Shown: one piece after another, positions 8,639 to 20,111 of the stretch
Numbering within the stretch: the stretch's first letter is position 1
Layout: the number at the start of each line of letters is the position of its first letter
The notes under the pieces: model-generated
Databases searched by the model: none
Told to the model about the DNA's origin: nothing
The model's input: the letters and a program-made list of their open reading frames with translations, nothing else
Assembly (NCBI RefSeq): GCF_023522835.1
Contig: NZ_JALCZU010000005.1
Span: forward strand, 186,001-250,000
DNA: 64,000 nt
Reading direction: 5' to 3'
Origin: Oceanobacillus saliphilus
Lineage (GTDB): Bacteria > Bacillota > Bacilli > Bacillales > Amphibacillaceae
Made by a program: the position numbers and the translations under genes

Positions 8639-8899
8639 TTAAAGTGCGTTAACTTTTTTAGTTAGACGAGATTTTTGACGATCGCCTGCATTTTTGTGGA
8701 TTAATCCTTTTTGTACAGCTTTGTCAATATGTTTTGTTGTTGTTTGTAATGCAACTTTTGCATTTTCTGCATCGTTAGCATCAATCAAACTTTCAACACG
8801 TTTAATTTCTGAACGCATTGCTGATTTTTGAGAAGTGTTTGCCACATGTTTCTTTTCGTTAACACCAATTCGTTTAATCGCTGATTTTACATTAGCCAT
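8639..8899 (-). CDS. rpsT: 30S ribosomal protein S20
   Basis: Primary 16S rRNA-binding protein of the small subunit. The 86 residues begin MANVKSAIKRIGVNEKKHV and are rich in Lys, Ala and Arg, with NAGDRQKSRLTKKVNAL at the C-terminus. GGAGGTG lies six bases before the ATG on the minus strand. It is a single-gene unit with its own promoter and a terminator shared with holA, the arrangement seen in Bacillus. Confidence 0.97.
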   Translation of the reverse strand: MANVKSAIKRIGVNEKKHVANTSQKSAMRSEIKRVESLIDANDAENAKVALQTTTKHIDKAVQKGLIHKNAGDRQKSRLTKKVNAL

Positions 8900-8923
8900 C
8901 TATTTCACCTCCTAATCATGAAC

Positions 8924-8953
8924 ATTATCTTATAAATAGTTAATAAAGTTCAA
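8924..8953 (-). promoter_or_regulatory. Sigma-A-type promoter of rpsT
   Basis: On the minus strand TTGAAC (8948-8953) and GATAAT (8924-8929) are separated by 18 bases. This leaves a short leader before the rpsT ribosome site. Confidence 0.65.
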
Positions 8954-9065
8954 TTATCCTCTTAAAGTTATCCGTTATTTTCAATCAACTTTCAGGTGGG
9001 ACAAGATGTATTTTACCAAAGGAAGCCGATGTTTTCAATAGAATAGTTGTGCGAACCTAACAATT

Positions 9066-9095
9066 TGTATGTTTTTGGCTAAATAGTCCATTCTA
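9066..9095 (+). promoter_or_regulatory. Sigma-G/F-type promoter of gpr
   Basis: TGTATG (9066-9071) and CATTCTA (9089-9095) with a 17-base spacer are close to the forespore consensus TGAATA and CATACTA. The predicted transcript begins near 9102. This puts the upstream TTG at 9099 outside the mRNA and supports the ATG at 9129. Confidence 0.65.
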
Positions 9096-9128
9096 TAATT
9101 GATAACCATAAGAAGGGACGACAAGCAA

Positions 9129-10229
9129 ATGGAAGAATTAAATAAAGAATTTCAGGTAAGAACCGATTTGGCTGTGGAAGCACGTGATATGTATACAGAA
9201 ACAGAACCAAAGAAGAAGGAAAGTAACATAAAGGGGGTCACTTTCAAGGAACGAAATGAAAACAATATAAAAATTTCCTATGTAGATATAGATGAGGAAG
9301 GTGCAAAGTTAATAGGGAAAAAACCCGGATCTTATGTGACAATTTATGCAGATGGTGTAAAAAGACAGGATACAGCAAGACAGGAAGCCGCTGCAAAAAT
9401 TCTTGCCAGAGAGTTGGAAAATTTGATTTCGAGGAATAATATTCCGATAGATGGAACGGGATTAATCGTTGGACTTGGTAACTGGAACGTGACTCCGGAT
9501 GCTTTGGGGCCAATGACGGTAGAAAAGGTAATGGTTACCAGTCATTTATTCAAACTTCAGCAAGAAGCAGTGGCAGATGGCTATCGTGAAGTCGCTGCCG
9601 TAACTCCAGGTGTCATGGGGGTTACTGGTATCGAAACAAGCGATATCATTTTTGGTATTACAGAAAAGTATAAGCCTGATTTTATAATTGCAATAGACGC
9701 CCTTGCTTCCAGATCCATTGAACGGGTAAATGAAACAATACAGCTTTCTGATACAGGAATACATCCGGGATCCGGTGTCGGTAATAAACGAAAAGAAATT
9801 AGTCAGGAAACGCTCGGTGTCCCAGTTTTGGCTATTGGTGTCCCAACAGTTGTTGATGCCGTTACAATTGCGAGTGACACCATCGATTTTCTTTTAAAGC
9901 ATTTTGGCAGGGAATGGAATGAAAAAGATCGACCTTCCAAATCCTTGGCTCCAGCAGGGATGGCATTTGGGGGTAAAAAGCTGACTGAAGATGATATGCC
10001 GGATCAAAAGAAAAGAGAAACTTTCCTTGGAATGGTAGGATCTCTATCTGAAGATGAAAAAAGAAAGTTGATTACGGAAGTATTAACACCAATTGGTCAT
10101 AACTTGATGGTAACCCCAAAAGAAGTGGATGGATTTATGATTGATATGGCAAACTTGATTGCAAATGGAGTGAATGCAGCGTTGCATGAAAAAGTAAATG
10201 TGGATAATTTCGCATCTTATTCCAGGTAA
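9129..10229 (+). CDS. gpr: Germination protease GPR
   Basis: Atypical aspartic-type protease that degrades small acid-soluble spore proteins early in germination. The 366 residues carry the short propeptide before RTDLAVEA, and core motifs [46 protein letters not shown] and [16 protein letters not shown]. In the family the zymogen is trimmed by about 15 residues just before this RTDLAVE segment. ATG 9129 has AAGGGA ten bases upstream; a TTG at 9099 is rejected. Its presence indicates a spore former. Confidence 0.97.
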   Translation: MEELNKEFQVRTDLAVEARDMYTETEPKKKESNIKGVTFKERNENNIKISYVDIDEEGAKLIGKKPGSYVTIYADGVKRQDTARQEAAAKILARELENLISRNNIPIDGTGLIVGLGNWNVTPDALGPMTVEKVMVTSHLFKLQQEAVADGYREVAAVTPGVMGVTGIETSDIIFGITEKYKPDFIIAIDALASRSIERVNETIQLSDTGIHPGSGVGNKRKEISQETLGVPVLAIGVPTVVDAVTIASDTIDFLLKHFGREWNEKDRPSKSLAPAGMAFGGKKLTEDDMPDQKKRETFLGMVGSLSEDEKRKLITEVLTPIGHNLMVTPKEVDGFMIDMANLIANGVNAALHEKVNVDNFASYSR

Positions 10230-10335
10230 TTGAAATAAGCTCTACTAAATAGTCTATTTTTTTCAATACATGGTTCTAGTTTCTCGGCTCAGCTCATAGA
10301 TTTTAAACAAGAGTTGACGAAAGAAAGGTGGGATC

Positions 10336-10353
10336 ATGTATTTTTATGGATAA
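10336..10353 (+). other. Five-codon reading frame overlapping the spoIIP start
   Basis: The AAAGGTGG ribosome site is correctly spaced not for spoIIP but for an ATG at 10336. That ATG opens ATG-TAT-TTT-TAT-GGA-TAA. Its stop codon overlaps the first codons of spoIIP (ATG at 10346) in another frame. This would allow translational coupling or dampening of spoIIP. It may also be chance. Confidence 0.3.
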
Positions 10354-11506
10354 AAATCACCTGAAAAGCAATGTTCAGATTCTATCGAGAAGAAGCGGGC
10401 TATACCTGCTTAGTATTATTGTTTTATTTGTATCCATTGGATTGCTGACAACGGTTCAGCCTGCCTTTCGTTTTTCATCCAGCTTAATCTCAGAATGGAC
10501 ACGGGATATCGATGGATTTGTATTTTACAATCTATTAGGTATGGAGAATAGATCTTTTAAAGAAGCATTTCCTGACGATCGCCAATTGCCGCAAATTTCC
10601 GGAGTATTGTTCCAGGTTGCAACGAACTTAAAACCGAATGACCCAAGAAGTTTACTTGGAAATGAATTACCGGGTTTTTCCATATATGATAGTCGTATTC
10701 TTATTGCTGGTGAAGGAACGGATTATACCAATTTCCCTGTTGAATCTTTTCCCCCATTGGAAGAGGTTTTAAAAGATCGAGAAGCAATCATGGACGAAGA
10801 ACCAGAAGAACCCATAGAAGATGATAGAGAAGAAACACAACTTACGACAGGTGATCGAAATGTGGTCTTCATCTATAATACACACAATAGAGAATCATTT
10901 CTTCCCCATTTGCCAGGGGTTACAGATCCTAATTCTGCGCATCACCCCGAGATGAATATCACCAAGGTAAGCGAGAGACTTGCTGGTTCCCTAGAGAGAA
11001 AAGGAATCGGTTCGCATGTGGATGATACGGATATTGGTAACCTATTGAATGAAAGAAATTGGGAATACTGGCAATCCTATGATGCATCCAGAGAAATAGT
11101 AGAAGAGGCATTCGCGACAAATAGAGACATTCAGTATGTATTCGATCTCCATCGGGATTCGCTAAGAAAGGATCATACAACGAAAGTAATCAATGGAGAA
11201 GCTTATGCGAAAATATTTTTTGTAGTCGGAGCAGAACATACTGGACATGAAAAAAATCTGGAACTTGCATCTAAACTGCATTATATGCTTGAAGAGAAAT
11301 ATCCGGGTATTAGTAGGGGAGTCCTCCCAAAACAAGGTGCAGGAACGAATGGAATATTTAATCAGGATATATCAGAAAATTCGATACTCATTGAATTTGG
11401 CGGGGTCGATAATACTTTGGAAGAAATGTATCGATCCGTTGATGCATTTGCAGAAGTTTTCAGTGACTATTATTGGGATGCCGAAGCAGTACAAGCAAAT
11501 CCTTAG
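10346..11506 (+). CDS. spoIIP: Stage II sporulation protein P (peptidoglycan amidase/endopeptidase)
   Basis: Zinc amidase that acts with SpoIID and SpoIIM to dissolve septal peptidoglycan during engulfment. An N-terminal membrane helix (about 20-42) is followed by an extracellular region with an acidic linker and the catalytic domain. VVFIYNTHNRESFLP, YVFDLHRDSLRKD, FFVVGAEHTGHEKN and ILIEFGGVDNTLEEMYRS contain the expected His and Glu ligands. The frame is open from GTG 10328, but that codon overlaps the ribosome site, so ATG 10346 is preferred. In B. subtilis this gene is cotranscribed with gpr or uses its own sigma-E promoter. Confidence 0.95.
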   Translation: MDKNHLKSNVQILSRRSGLYLLSIIVLFVSIGLLTTVQPAFRFSSSLISEWTRDIDGFVFYNLLGMENRSFKEAFPDDRQLPQISGVLFQVATNLKPNDPRSLLGNELPGFSIYDSRILIAGEGTDYTNFPVESFPPLEEVLKDREAIMDEEPEEPIEDDREETQLTTGDRNVVFIYNTHNRESFLPHLPGVTDPNSAHHPEMNITKVSERLAGSLERKGIGSHVDDTDIGNLLNERNWEYWQSYDASREIVEEAFATNRDIQYVFDLHRDSLRKDHTTKVINGEAYAKIFFVVGAEHTGHEKNLELASKLHYMLEEKYPGISRGVLPKQGAGTNGIFNQDISENSILIEFGGVDNTLEEMYRSVDAFAEVFSDYYWDAEAVQANP

Positions 11507-11519
11507 GAGGAGATTATCG

Positions 11520-11819
11520 ATGCGATTTATTGTTGTTTTATTGATGATGGCTGTCTTTTTTTTATCAGGGGTTGTATATGGTGTAAATAAAGAGCAGGGT
11601 ATACAGTATGTTACGGAAGCACCTGAAGAGATACGTGTCGAAGAAGAGAACGTTGCACGAATAGAAACAATTTCTCAACCAGTAAGTCAACCTCATATTA
11701 CGGAGGCAACACCAGTTCAATACACACAAAAAACCGCCTCGATATTGGAAGCAGGTGTGAAAGGATTTTTTGAATTTTTAATGGAAATGATGTATCAAAT
11801 TGCACAACTATTTTTTTAA
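11520..11819 (+). CDS. yqxA: YqxA family protein (DUF3679)
   Basis: A 99-residue protein with an N-terminal membrane helix or signal anchor (MRFIVVLLMMAVFFLSGVVY), a short acidic and Gln/Thr-rich outer region and a hydrophobic C-terminal helix. Position between spoIIP and lepA identifies it as YqxA; function is unknown but it is conserved in spore formers. A strong AGGAGGAG site overlaps the spoIIP stop. The same frame is open upstream to 11247 inside spoIIP, but that part is a shadow of spoIIP. Confidence 0.85.
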   Translation: MRFIVVLLMMAVFFLSGVVYGVNKEQGIQYVTEAPEEIRVEEENVARIETISQPVSQPHITEATPVQYTQKTASILEAGVKGFFEFLMEMMYQIAQLFF

Positions 11820-11976
11820 ACAAGGAAGAAATCTTCCAGTCTGATCATGTGGTTAACTATTTATTGATTGAATATAACTGCTGCAATTGCTATAATCAAT
11901 CCTAGTAATTATTGCCTTAAATTTGGAAACTTTTATCTGATTAAGGGATGAAAGACTGTGGGAGTGAACATCAGGA

Positions 11977-13785
11977 ATGGTGAAAAAACAACGAAAAGTA
12001 CGTAATTTTTCGATTATAGCGCATATTGATCATGGAAAATCAACATTGGCTGATCGGATTTTAGAGAATACAAAAACCGTTTCAAAAAGAGAGATGAAAG
12101 AACAACTTCTTGATGGGATGGATTTGGAACGTGAACGTGGGATTACCATTAAATTAAATGCAGTTCAACTTGCATATGCGAGCAAGAGTGGCGAGGAGTT
12201 TATTTTCCATTTAATTGATACACCTGGACATGTCGATTTTACATATGAGGTTTCGAGGAGTCTGGCAGCTTGTGAGGGAGCTATTTTAGTAGTGGATGCA
12301 GCACAGGGTATTGAAGCCCAAACATTGGCAAATGTTTACCTCGCTATGGAAAACGAGCTGGAAATTATTCCAGTGATAAATAAGATTGATTTGCCAAGTG
12401 CAGATCCTGAACGCGTTAAAAAAGAATTAGAAGATGTTTTGGGTATTGATGGTGATGATGTCATTCTGGCATCTGCAAAGGCAAATATCGGCATTGAAGA
12501 AATCTTGGAAAGAATTACTGAAGTCGTGCCAGAGCCAGCAGGCGACCCTGAAGCACCATTAAAAGCCTTGATATTTGATTCATTGTATGATTCTTATCGT
12601 GGTGTAGTAGCGTACGTTTGTATAAAAGAAGGTTCGGTTAAAGTCGGAGATAAAATTAAAATGATGGCAACTGAAAAAGAATTTGAAGTAAATGAAGTTG
12701 GTGTTTTTACACCGAAACCCTTAACCAAGGATGGCTTAACGGTGGGCGATGTAGGGTATCTTACCGCCTCCATTAAAAATGTTGGAGATTCACGGGTCGG
12801 TGATACGGTAACACATGCCCTGAGACCAGCTGAAGAGGCTTTGCCCGGCTACCGAAAGTTGAACCCAATGGTTTTCTGTGGTCTATATCCGGTTGACTCC
12901 AATGATTATAATGATCTTCGTGAAGCATTGGAAAGACTTGAATTAAATGATGCCTCTCTTCAATATGAACCAGAAACATCCCAAGCCTTGGGATTTGGTT
13001 TCCGCTGTGGTTTCCTTGGACTTTTACACATGGAAATTATTCAGGAAAGAATTGAGCGAGAGTTTAATATCGATCTAATTACAACTGCTCCAAGTGTTAT
13101 TTTTGAGGTGGAACAGACGAATGGCGAAGTGGTTGATATTGACAATCCGTCCAAAATGCCAGATCCGCAAGTTATCCAAGAAATCCGTGAACCATTTGTA
13201 GAGGCTACCATCATGGTGCCAAACGAATATGTTGGTGCAGTAATGGAAATTTCCCAGAAGAAACGTGGTAATTTTGTTGATATGCAATATCTTGATGATA
13301 TTCGCGTCAATGTCATTTATCATATACCTTTATCGGAAATTGTTTATGACTTCTTTGACCAACTGAAATCTCAAACAAAAGGCTATGCCTCTTTTGATTA
13401 TGAACTTATTGGTTACCAGCCTTCCAACTTAGTTAAAATGGATATACTTCTTAATGCCGATACGATTGACGCCTTATCATTCATCGTTCATAGGGACTTT
13501 GCATATGAGCGTGGAAAACAGATTGTTGAAAAACTGAAGGAACTGATTCCGAGACAACAATTTGAGGTGCCTATTCAAGCGGCTATCGGCAATAAGATTG
13601 TTGCCAGATCAACTATCAAAGCAGTTCGGAAAGATGTTACCGCCAAACTATACGGTGGGGATATTACCCGTAAACGAAAATTGCTAGAAAAACAAAAAGA
13701 AGGTAAGAAACGGATGAAAATGGTTGGTTCTGTTGAGGTGCCGCAGGAAGCATTTATGGCCGTTCTGGAAATGAATAACGACTAA
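11977..13785 (+). CDS. lepA: Elongation factor 4 (LepA)
   Basis: Ribosome-bound translational GTPase that back-translocates or assists initiation and 30S maturation; its exact role is debated. The 602 residues match the family. The G domain shows [37 protein letters not shown] and [12 protein letters not shown]. Domain II and two EF-G-like alpha/beta domains follow, then the LepA-specific C-terminus with [20 protein letters not shown]. It probably forms a unit with hemW downstream. Confidence 0.98.
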   Translation: MVKKQRKVRNFSIIAHIDHGKSTLADRILENTKTVSKREMKEQLLDGMDLERERGITIKLNAVQLAYASKSGEEFIFHLIDTPGHVDFTYEVSRSLAACEGAILVVDAAQGIEAQTLANVYLAMENELEIIPVINKIDLPSADPERVKKELEDVLGIDGDDVILASAKANIGIEEILERITEVVPEPAGDPEAPLKALIFDSLYDSYRGVVAYVCIKEGSVKVGDKIKMMATEKEFEVNEVGVFTPKPLTKDGLTVGDVGYLTASIKNVGDSRVGDTVTHALRPAEEALPGYRKLNPMVFCGLYPVDSNDYNDLREALERLELNDASLQYEPETSQALGFGFRCGFLGLLHMEIIQERIEREFNIDLITTAPSVIFEVEQTNGEVVDIDNPSKMPDPQVIQEIREPFVEATIMVPNEYVGAVMEISQKKRGNFVDMQYLDDIRVNVIYHIPLSEIVYDFFDQLKSQTKGYASFDYELIGYQPSNLVKMDILLNADTIDALSFIVHRDFAYERGKQIVEKLKELIPRQQFEVPIQAAIGNKIVARSTIKAVRKDVTAKLYGGDITRKRKLLEKQKEGKKRMKMVGSVEVPQEAFMAVLEMNND

Positions 13786-13875
13786 AACTTCAAAGGAAAA
13801 AAGGAAGAACTTGAATGCATCTCTATTGCTGGACAGTTTTTCCTTTTTGTATTTTACAAGAGGAGCTGAATATAA

Positions 13876-15042
13876 ATGAATACGATCGATTCGGTATATA
13901 TACACATACCTTTCTGTAGACAAATTTGCCATTACTGTGATTTCGTAAAGTTTTTCTACAATGAACAATTGGCGACAGAATACCTGGAAGCACTTAAAAA
14001 AGAAATAGACGTTTCGCTACCAGGTGAAAAACATAAAATGAGAACAATCTATATTGGTGGAGGGACTCCGACAGCCTTGAATTCAGTCCAACTGGAAACG
14101 TTACTTCGTTTCTTGAATAAGAAATTTGACATCTCGGCTTGTGAGGAAGTATCAATCGAAGTTAACCCAGGTGATATTGATGAAGAGAAAACGCGTTTAC
14201 TGAAGTCTTACGGAATCAGCAGAATATCGTTCGGTGTCCAGGTAATGGATGATGTGATGCTTGAGCAGCTTGGGAGAATTCATCGTGTAAAAGATGTATA
14301 TGATACCGTAGAACTTTTGAAGAAGCACCATTTCAATAATGTAAGTCTCGATTTAATCTATGCATTGCCAAATCAGACCGTGGAACAATTCAATAACTCA
14401 TTACAAGAGGCTCTATCATTAGGTCTCCCACATTACTCCACATACGCATTACAAATTGAACCGAAAACAATTTTTTACCATAAACACAAAAAGGGGCAGC
14501 TGCACAGACCTGCGGAAGATGATGAAGTAGAGATGTATGAAATTTTGAAGCGTACGATGAAAACAAACGGAATTCATCAGTATGAAATCAGTAATTTTGC
14601 TGTTCCCGGTTATGAAAGCAAACATAACTTAACCTATTGGAGTAACAATTATTATTATGGGTTTGGTGCTGGAGCACATGGTTATTTACCCGGAAAACGA
14701 ATCACGAATATCCGTCCGCTTCCAGCTTATGTAAGCCAGGCAATGAAAGATGGAAAGCCCATTTTGCAAATCGATGAAGTAGATGTAAAAGAAAGAGTCG
14801 AAGAAGAGATGTTTCTTGGTCTAAGGAAAATGAAGGGAATTAATAAATTACATTTTGAAAATAGGTTTGGATTCAAGGCTGAATCGTTATATAAAAAAGA
14901 AATTGACAAGTTGATAATAAATGGGCTACTTCAAGAGAATGAATCTGCAATACAACTGACAGATAAGGGGATGCTATTGGGCAACCGAGTCTTCGAAAAG
15001 TTTCTTCTGGAAGCCGATAATAAAATATTAGCTTTAAAATAG
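13876..15042 (+). CDS. hemW: Radical SAM heme chaperone HemW
   Basis: HemN-like radical SAM protein; current work on the family points to heme insertion rather than coproporphyrinogen oxidation. The 388 residues carry the cluster motif PFCRQICHYCDF (CxxxCxxC) near residue 13, TIYIGGGTPTAL, and EVNPGDIDEEKTRLL. The C-terminal part has FGAGAHGYLPGKR. The extra cysteine context typical of true HemN is lacking. AAGAGGAGCTG precedes the ATG. In B. subtilis the gene also lies between lepA and hrcA. Confidence 0.93.
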   Translation: MNTIDSVYIHIPFCRQICHYCDFVKFFYNEQLATEYLEALKKEIDVSLPGEKHKMRTIYIGGGTPTALNSVQLETLLRFLNKKFDISACEEVSIEVNPGDIDEEKTRLLKSYGISRISFGVQVMDDVMLEQLGRIHRVKDVYDTVELLKKHHFNNVSLDLIYALPNQTVEQFNNSLQEALSLGLPHYSTYALQIEPKTIFYHKHKKGQLHRPAEDDEVEMYEILKRTMKTNGIHQYEISNFAVPGYESKHNLTYWSNNYYYGFGAGAHGYLPGKRITNIRPLPAYVSQAMKDGKPILQIDEVDVKERVEEEMFLGLRKMKGINKLHFENRFGFKAESLYKKEIDKLIINGLLQENESAIQLTDKGMLLGNRVFEKFLLEADNKILALK

Positions 15043-15062
15043 CGGATAATAAGACATTCTAA

Positions 15063-15091
15063 TTGACAAAAAAAAATGGATTTGATAATTT
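15063..15091 (+). promoter_or_regulatory. Sigma-A promoter of the hrcA-dnaK operon
   Basis: TTGACA at 15063-15068 is a perfect -35 box. TAATTT at 15086-15091 lies 17 bases downstream and is the best-spaced -10, though not a perfect one. The CIRCE operator starts 11 bases further on, where repressor would block transcription. Confidence 0.6.
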
Positions 15092-15101
15092 TATTATAGT
15101 A

Positions 15102-15128
15102 TTAGCACTCAGGAGTTAAGAGTGCTAA
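15102..15128 (+). promoter_or_regulatory. CIRCE operator (HrcA binding site)
   Basis: A perfect inverted repeat TTAGCACTC-N9-GAGTGCTAA, identical to the CIRCE consensus. It lies between the promoter and the hrcA start, so the operon should be repressed by HrcA and induced by heat through GroE titration, as established in B. subtilis. Confidence 0.97.
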
Positions 15129-15142
15129 CAGGGGTGATCATC

Positions 15143-16174
15143 ATGTTAACAAAAAGGCAACTTATCATTTTGCAAGTCATTATTGATGATTTCATTGATT
15201 CAGCAAGGCCAATAGGCTCACGTGCACTGTCCAAAAAAGATAACCTGCCATATAGTGCTGCTACAATAAGAAATGAAATGGCAGATTTGGAGGAATTTGG
15301 CTTTTTGGAAAAAACCCATACGTCATCTGGGAGGGTCCCTTCCGAAAAAGGCTATCGTTATTACGTGGACCATTTGATTGGACCGAGCACAAATCAAAAT
15401 CAGGTAAGCATAATCAAAGATATCATACAGGATGGTTTTTTTGAGTTTGAACAAATTGTTCAAATGTCTGCAGAGGTTTTATCAAAGCTCACAAGTTATA
15501 CATCAATCATACTGGGTCCTGAAATGTTTGAAACGACACTGAAACAGATTCAGATCCTGCCGCTGTCGGATCATACTGCTGTGGCCATTCTTGTAACCAA
15601 TACAGGACATGTCGAACACCGTTCCTTTGCAATTCCGGAAAAGATCAATTCTTCAGATTTGGAAAAGATGGTCAATATGATGAATGAGCGGCTTACAGGT
15701 GTACCAATTATCAAACTGCAGGAAGTATTGAATACGGAAGTAGCCCATCTTATGAAAATGTATATGGATGATTTCGATAAATCCTTCGAATATCTAAAGG
15801 CCTTTCTTGTGAATGACAATCCGGTAAAATTATATATTGGAGGAAAATCCAATATTTTAATGCAACCAGAATTTAATGATGTTGATAAGATCCGTTCCTT
15901 TTTTACAATGATGGAAAAAGAAGATGAAATAGCTAACATCCTAAAAAACAGTAAAAATGGCATCGAAGTAACAATTGGTAACGAAAATGAAGTGGAAGCA
16001 ATTAAGGATTTAAGTTTGATTACGGCTTCCTATCATCTGAATGGTGACCATATGGGTACGATTGCGTTGTTAGGTCCCACAAGAATGGAATACAGAAAGG
16101 TTATTTCATTAATTAAAGGCTTGTCTACTGAGATGACAGATGCAATGTATATGTGGTACAGAAACGATGGCTAA
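15143..16174 (+). CDS. hrcA: Heat-inducible transcription repressor HrcA
   Basis: Repressor of class I heat-shock genes that binds CIRCE. The 343 residues match B. subtilis HrcA. The N-terminal winged helix has LTKRQLIILQVIIDDFIDS and YSAATIRNEMADLEEFGFL; the GAF-like C-terminal domain ends with IGTIALLGPTRMEYRKVISL-type sequence. GTG at 15122 lies inside CIRCE, so ATG 15143 with GGGGTGAT upstream is chosen. First gene of hrcA-grpE-dnaK-dnaJ. Confidence 0.97.
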   Translation: MLTKRQLIILQVIIDDFIDSARPIGSRALSKKDNLPYSAATIRNEMADLEEFGFLEKTHTSSGRVPSEKGYRYYVDHLIGPSTNQNQVSIIKDIIQDGFFEFEQIVQMSAEVLSKLTSYTSIILGPEMFETTLKQIQILPLSDHTAVAILVTNTGHVEHRSFAIPEKINSSDLEKMVNMMNERLTGVPIIKLQEVLNTEVAHLMKMYMDDFDKSFEYLKAFLVNDNPVKLYIGGKSNILMQPEFNDVDKIRSFFTMMEKEDEIANILKNSKNGIEVTIGNENEVEAIKDLSLITASYHLNGDHMGTIALLGPTRMEYRKVISLIKGLSTEMTDAMYMWYRNDG

Positions 16175-16238
16175 TGAAAAGATGCTTTTTGAAATACAAA
16201 CTAGTTATGCATTGTAGTTTCTTTAGCTTCCTTTTCAT
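16174..16238 (+). promoter_or_regulatory. Long hairpin between hrcA and grpE
   Basis: ATGAAAAG (16174-16181) pairs with CTTTTCAT (16231-16238), GA-GCT with AGCTTC inside it, and AAACTA with TAGTTT (16198-16203, 16215-16220) at the tip. In B. subtilis the operon mRNA is processed between these two genes, leaving a stabilised grpE-dnaK-dnaJ mRNA. This hairpin is a good candidate for the same role; there is no T run. Confidence 0.5.
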
Positions 16239-16280
16239 GATATAGTCTTACATGGAATTTTATAATGGAGGTGGCACTTA

Positions 16281-16850
16281 GTGGAAGAACCAAAAAAAGA
16301 CGCGACTGTTGAAGAGAATCTTCACAATGAGGAAGAAATAGAAGTGATTGATTCTACTGAAAGTGATCCTGCTGATAATGTGCAAAACGATACGGCAGAA
16401 ACGAGAAAAGAAATCCAGGCATTGAAAGACGAAAAAGATGAGATTTATAACAGGCTACTTAGACTTCAGGCTGAATTTGACAATTTCAAAAAGCGGTCCC
16501 AAAAGGAAAAAGAGGCTGCCCGTAAATATAAATCTGAGGATTTGATTAATGAATTGCTTCCTGCTATTGATAATTTTGAGAGAGCATTGCAGGTGGAAGT
16601 GACAGAAGCAAACGCAAGTCTGTTTGATGGTATTACCATGGTATACCGTCAAGTTCAGGATGCATTAAAATCCCAGGGTGTAGAAATTATTGAAACCGAG
16701 GGGGAAATATTCGACCCAACCGTGCATCATGCTGTTATGCAGGTTGAAGATGACGAAATAGAACCCAACACAGTTGTGGAAGAATTACAAAAAGGCTATA
16801 TGCTAAAAGACAGAGTAGTTCGACCAGCGATGGTTAAAGTTAATAAATAA
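16281..16850 (+). CDS. grpE: Nucleotide exchange factor GrpE
   Basis: Releases ADP from DnaK. The 189 residues have an acidic disordered N-terminus, a long coiled coil (about 45-95, with [21 protein letters not shown]) and a C-terminal beta domain with [19 protein letters not shown] and VVRPAMVKV. The start is GTG with a GGAGGTGG site seven bases upstream; no better ATG exists. It lies in the dnaK operon. Confidence 0.97.
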   Translation: MEEPKKDATVEENLHNEEEIEVIDSTESDPADNVQNDTAETRKEIQALKDEKDEIYNRLLRLQAEFDNFKKRSQKEKEAARKYKSEDLINELLPAIDNFERALQVEVTEANASLFDGITMVYRQVQDALKSQGVEIIETEGEIFDPTVHHAVMQVEDDEIEPNTVVEELQKGYMLKDRVVRPAMVKVNK

Positions 16851-16878
16851 TCGGAACAGAAGTTTAAGGAGGAAATAG

Positions 16879-18717
<1,839 letters not shown>

Positions 18718-18745
18718 AATGAAAACATAGAAGTTTGCAGTACTT

Positions 18746-18781
18746 AAGTCAAAGTCAGGATTCTCTTGACTTTGACTTTTT
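18746..18781 (+). terminator. Terminator or attenuator between dnaK and dnaJ
   Basis: A 12-bp stem AAGTCAAAGTCA/TGACTTTGACTT is followed by T bases. It may separate dnaK from dnaJ or only lower dnaJ expression relative to dnaK. Confidence 0.8.
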
Positions 18782-18924
18782 TAACAGAGAAGAAAGTTGT
18801 AAACTTCCCTGTATGCGATTCGTACCACCGAAGTTTTCTAAAGTAATCATCATCGTTTGCCATTGGTGAATGGTTGATGATATGATAAAACCTATGCTAT
18901 AGTGTGTCGGGAGAGTGATGGAAG

Positions 18925-20052
18925 TTGAGCAAAAGAGATTATTATGATGTTCTTGGTGTGGAAAAAGGGGCATCAAAAGAAGAAATAAAAAAATCATACA
19001 GGAAATTAGCAAGGAAGTATCACCCGGATGTCAATAAAGAAGAGGGTGCATCAGATAAATTTAAGGAAGCTAAAGAAGCATATGAAGTACTGAGCGATGA
19101 ACAAAAACGTGCACAATATGATCAGTTTGGTCATGCAGGAGCACAAGGGCAAGGCTTCGGAGGATTTGGCGGAGGTGCACAGGACTTCGGCGGCTTCGGC
19201 GACATTTTTGATATGTTCTTTGGTGGTGGTGGACGAACGAGAGATCCAAACGCGCCACAACAAGGGGCCGATTTGCAATATACCATGGTTCTGGATTTTG
19301 AAGAAGCTATTTTTGGGAAGGAAACAGATATTCACATTCCAAGAGAAGAAACCTGTGATACGTGTAGTGGATCTGGTGCCAAACCTGGTACGAAATCGCA
19401 AACCTGTTCCCATTGCAGCGGATCGGGTCAGTTAAACCAGGAACAAAACACGCCATTTGGTCGTGTTGTTAATCGCAGAGTATGTCATCATTGTAATGGA
19501 ACAGGTAAAATCATTCCTGAAAAATGTCGTACATGTAGCGGTGCTGGAACGGTTAAGAAGAATAAAAAAATCCATATCAATATTCCGGCCGGTATTGATG
19601 AAGGTCAGCAAATTAGAGTAGCTGGAAAAGGGGAGCCAGGTAAAAATGGCGGGCCTGCTGGGGATCTCTTCGTTCTCATTCAAATCAGAGAACATGATTT
19701 CTTTATACGGGAAGGCGATCATATTTTCTGTGAACTGCCATTAACATTCACACAGGCAGCTCTGGGAGATGAAGTCGAAGTGCCAACTGTTCATGGAAAA
19801 GTCAAATTAAAAATACCTGCGGGTACGCAATCAGGCAAAACCTTCCGTATAAAAGGAAAAGGGGTTCCAAACGTTCGTGGGCGTGGCCAGGGTGATCAGC
19901 ATATTAAAGTAAAAGTGATGACACCTACCCAATTAACAGATCGGCAGAAAGAATTATTGCGGGAATTCAACGATATTGGCGGCAATGATTTGGCTGATGA
20001 GCAGGAAGGGAATATTTTCCAACGTTTTAAAAAGGCTTTTAAAGGAGATTAA
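18925..20052 (+). CDS. dnaJ: Chaperone DnaJ (Hsp40)
   Basis: DnaK co-chaperone. The 375 residues contain the J domain ([21 protein letters not shown] in [10 protein letters not shown]), a Gly/Phe-rich linker and four zinc motifs [24 protein letters not shown] and CRTCSGAG, then the C-terminal substrate domains. The start is TTG at 18925 with GGGAGAG about ten bases upstream; the ATG at 18918 is out of frame. This rare start plus the upstream hairpin suggest lower output than dnaK. Confidence 0.97.
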   Translation: MSKRDYYDVLGVEKGASKEEIKKSYRKLARKYHPDVNKEEGASDKFKEAKEAYEVLSDEQKRAQYDQFGHAGAQGQGFGGFGGGAQDFGGFGDIFDMFFGGGGRTRDPNAPQQGADLQYTMVLDFEEAIFGKETDIHIPREETCDTCSGSGAKPGTKSQTCSHCSGSGQLNQEQNTPFGRVVNRRVCHHCNGTGKIIPEKCRTCSGAGTVKKNKKIHINIPAGIDEGQQIRVAGKGEPGKNGGPAGDLFVLIQIREHDFFIREGDHIFCELPLTFTQAALGDEVEVPTVHGKVKLKIPAGTQSGKTFRIKGKGVPNVRGRGQGDQHIKVKVMTPTQLTDRQKELLREFNDIGGNDLADEQEGNIFQRFKKAFKGD

Positions 20053-20111
20053 CGATGTTCTGTGGCAACATCGTTTACATAGTAAGTTACCAATAGAATG
20101 GGTGAATAACA

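Noticed and set aside
11247-11519. N-terminal extension of yqxA inside spoIIP
   Set aside because: It is in another frame of the conserved SpoIIP C-terminus; the strong AGGAGGAG site sets the yqxA start at 11520.
13792-13846. AAAGGAAAAA and TTTTTCCTTT arms between lepA and hemW as a terminator
   Set aside because: The stem is almost all A-T with a loop of about 35 bases, too weak to call.
15571-15963. Minus-strand frame of 130 codons opposite hrcA
   Set aside because: Shadow of the hrcA C-terminal domain with no ribosome site.
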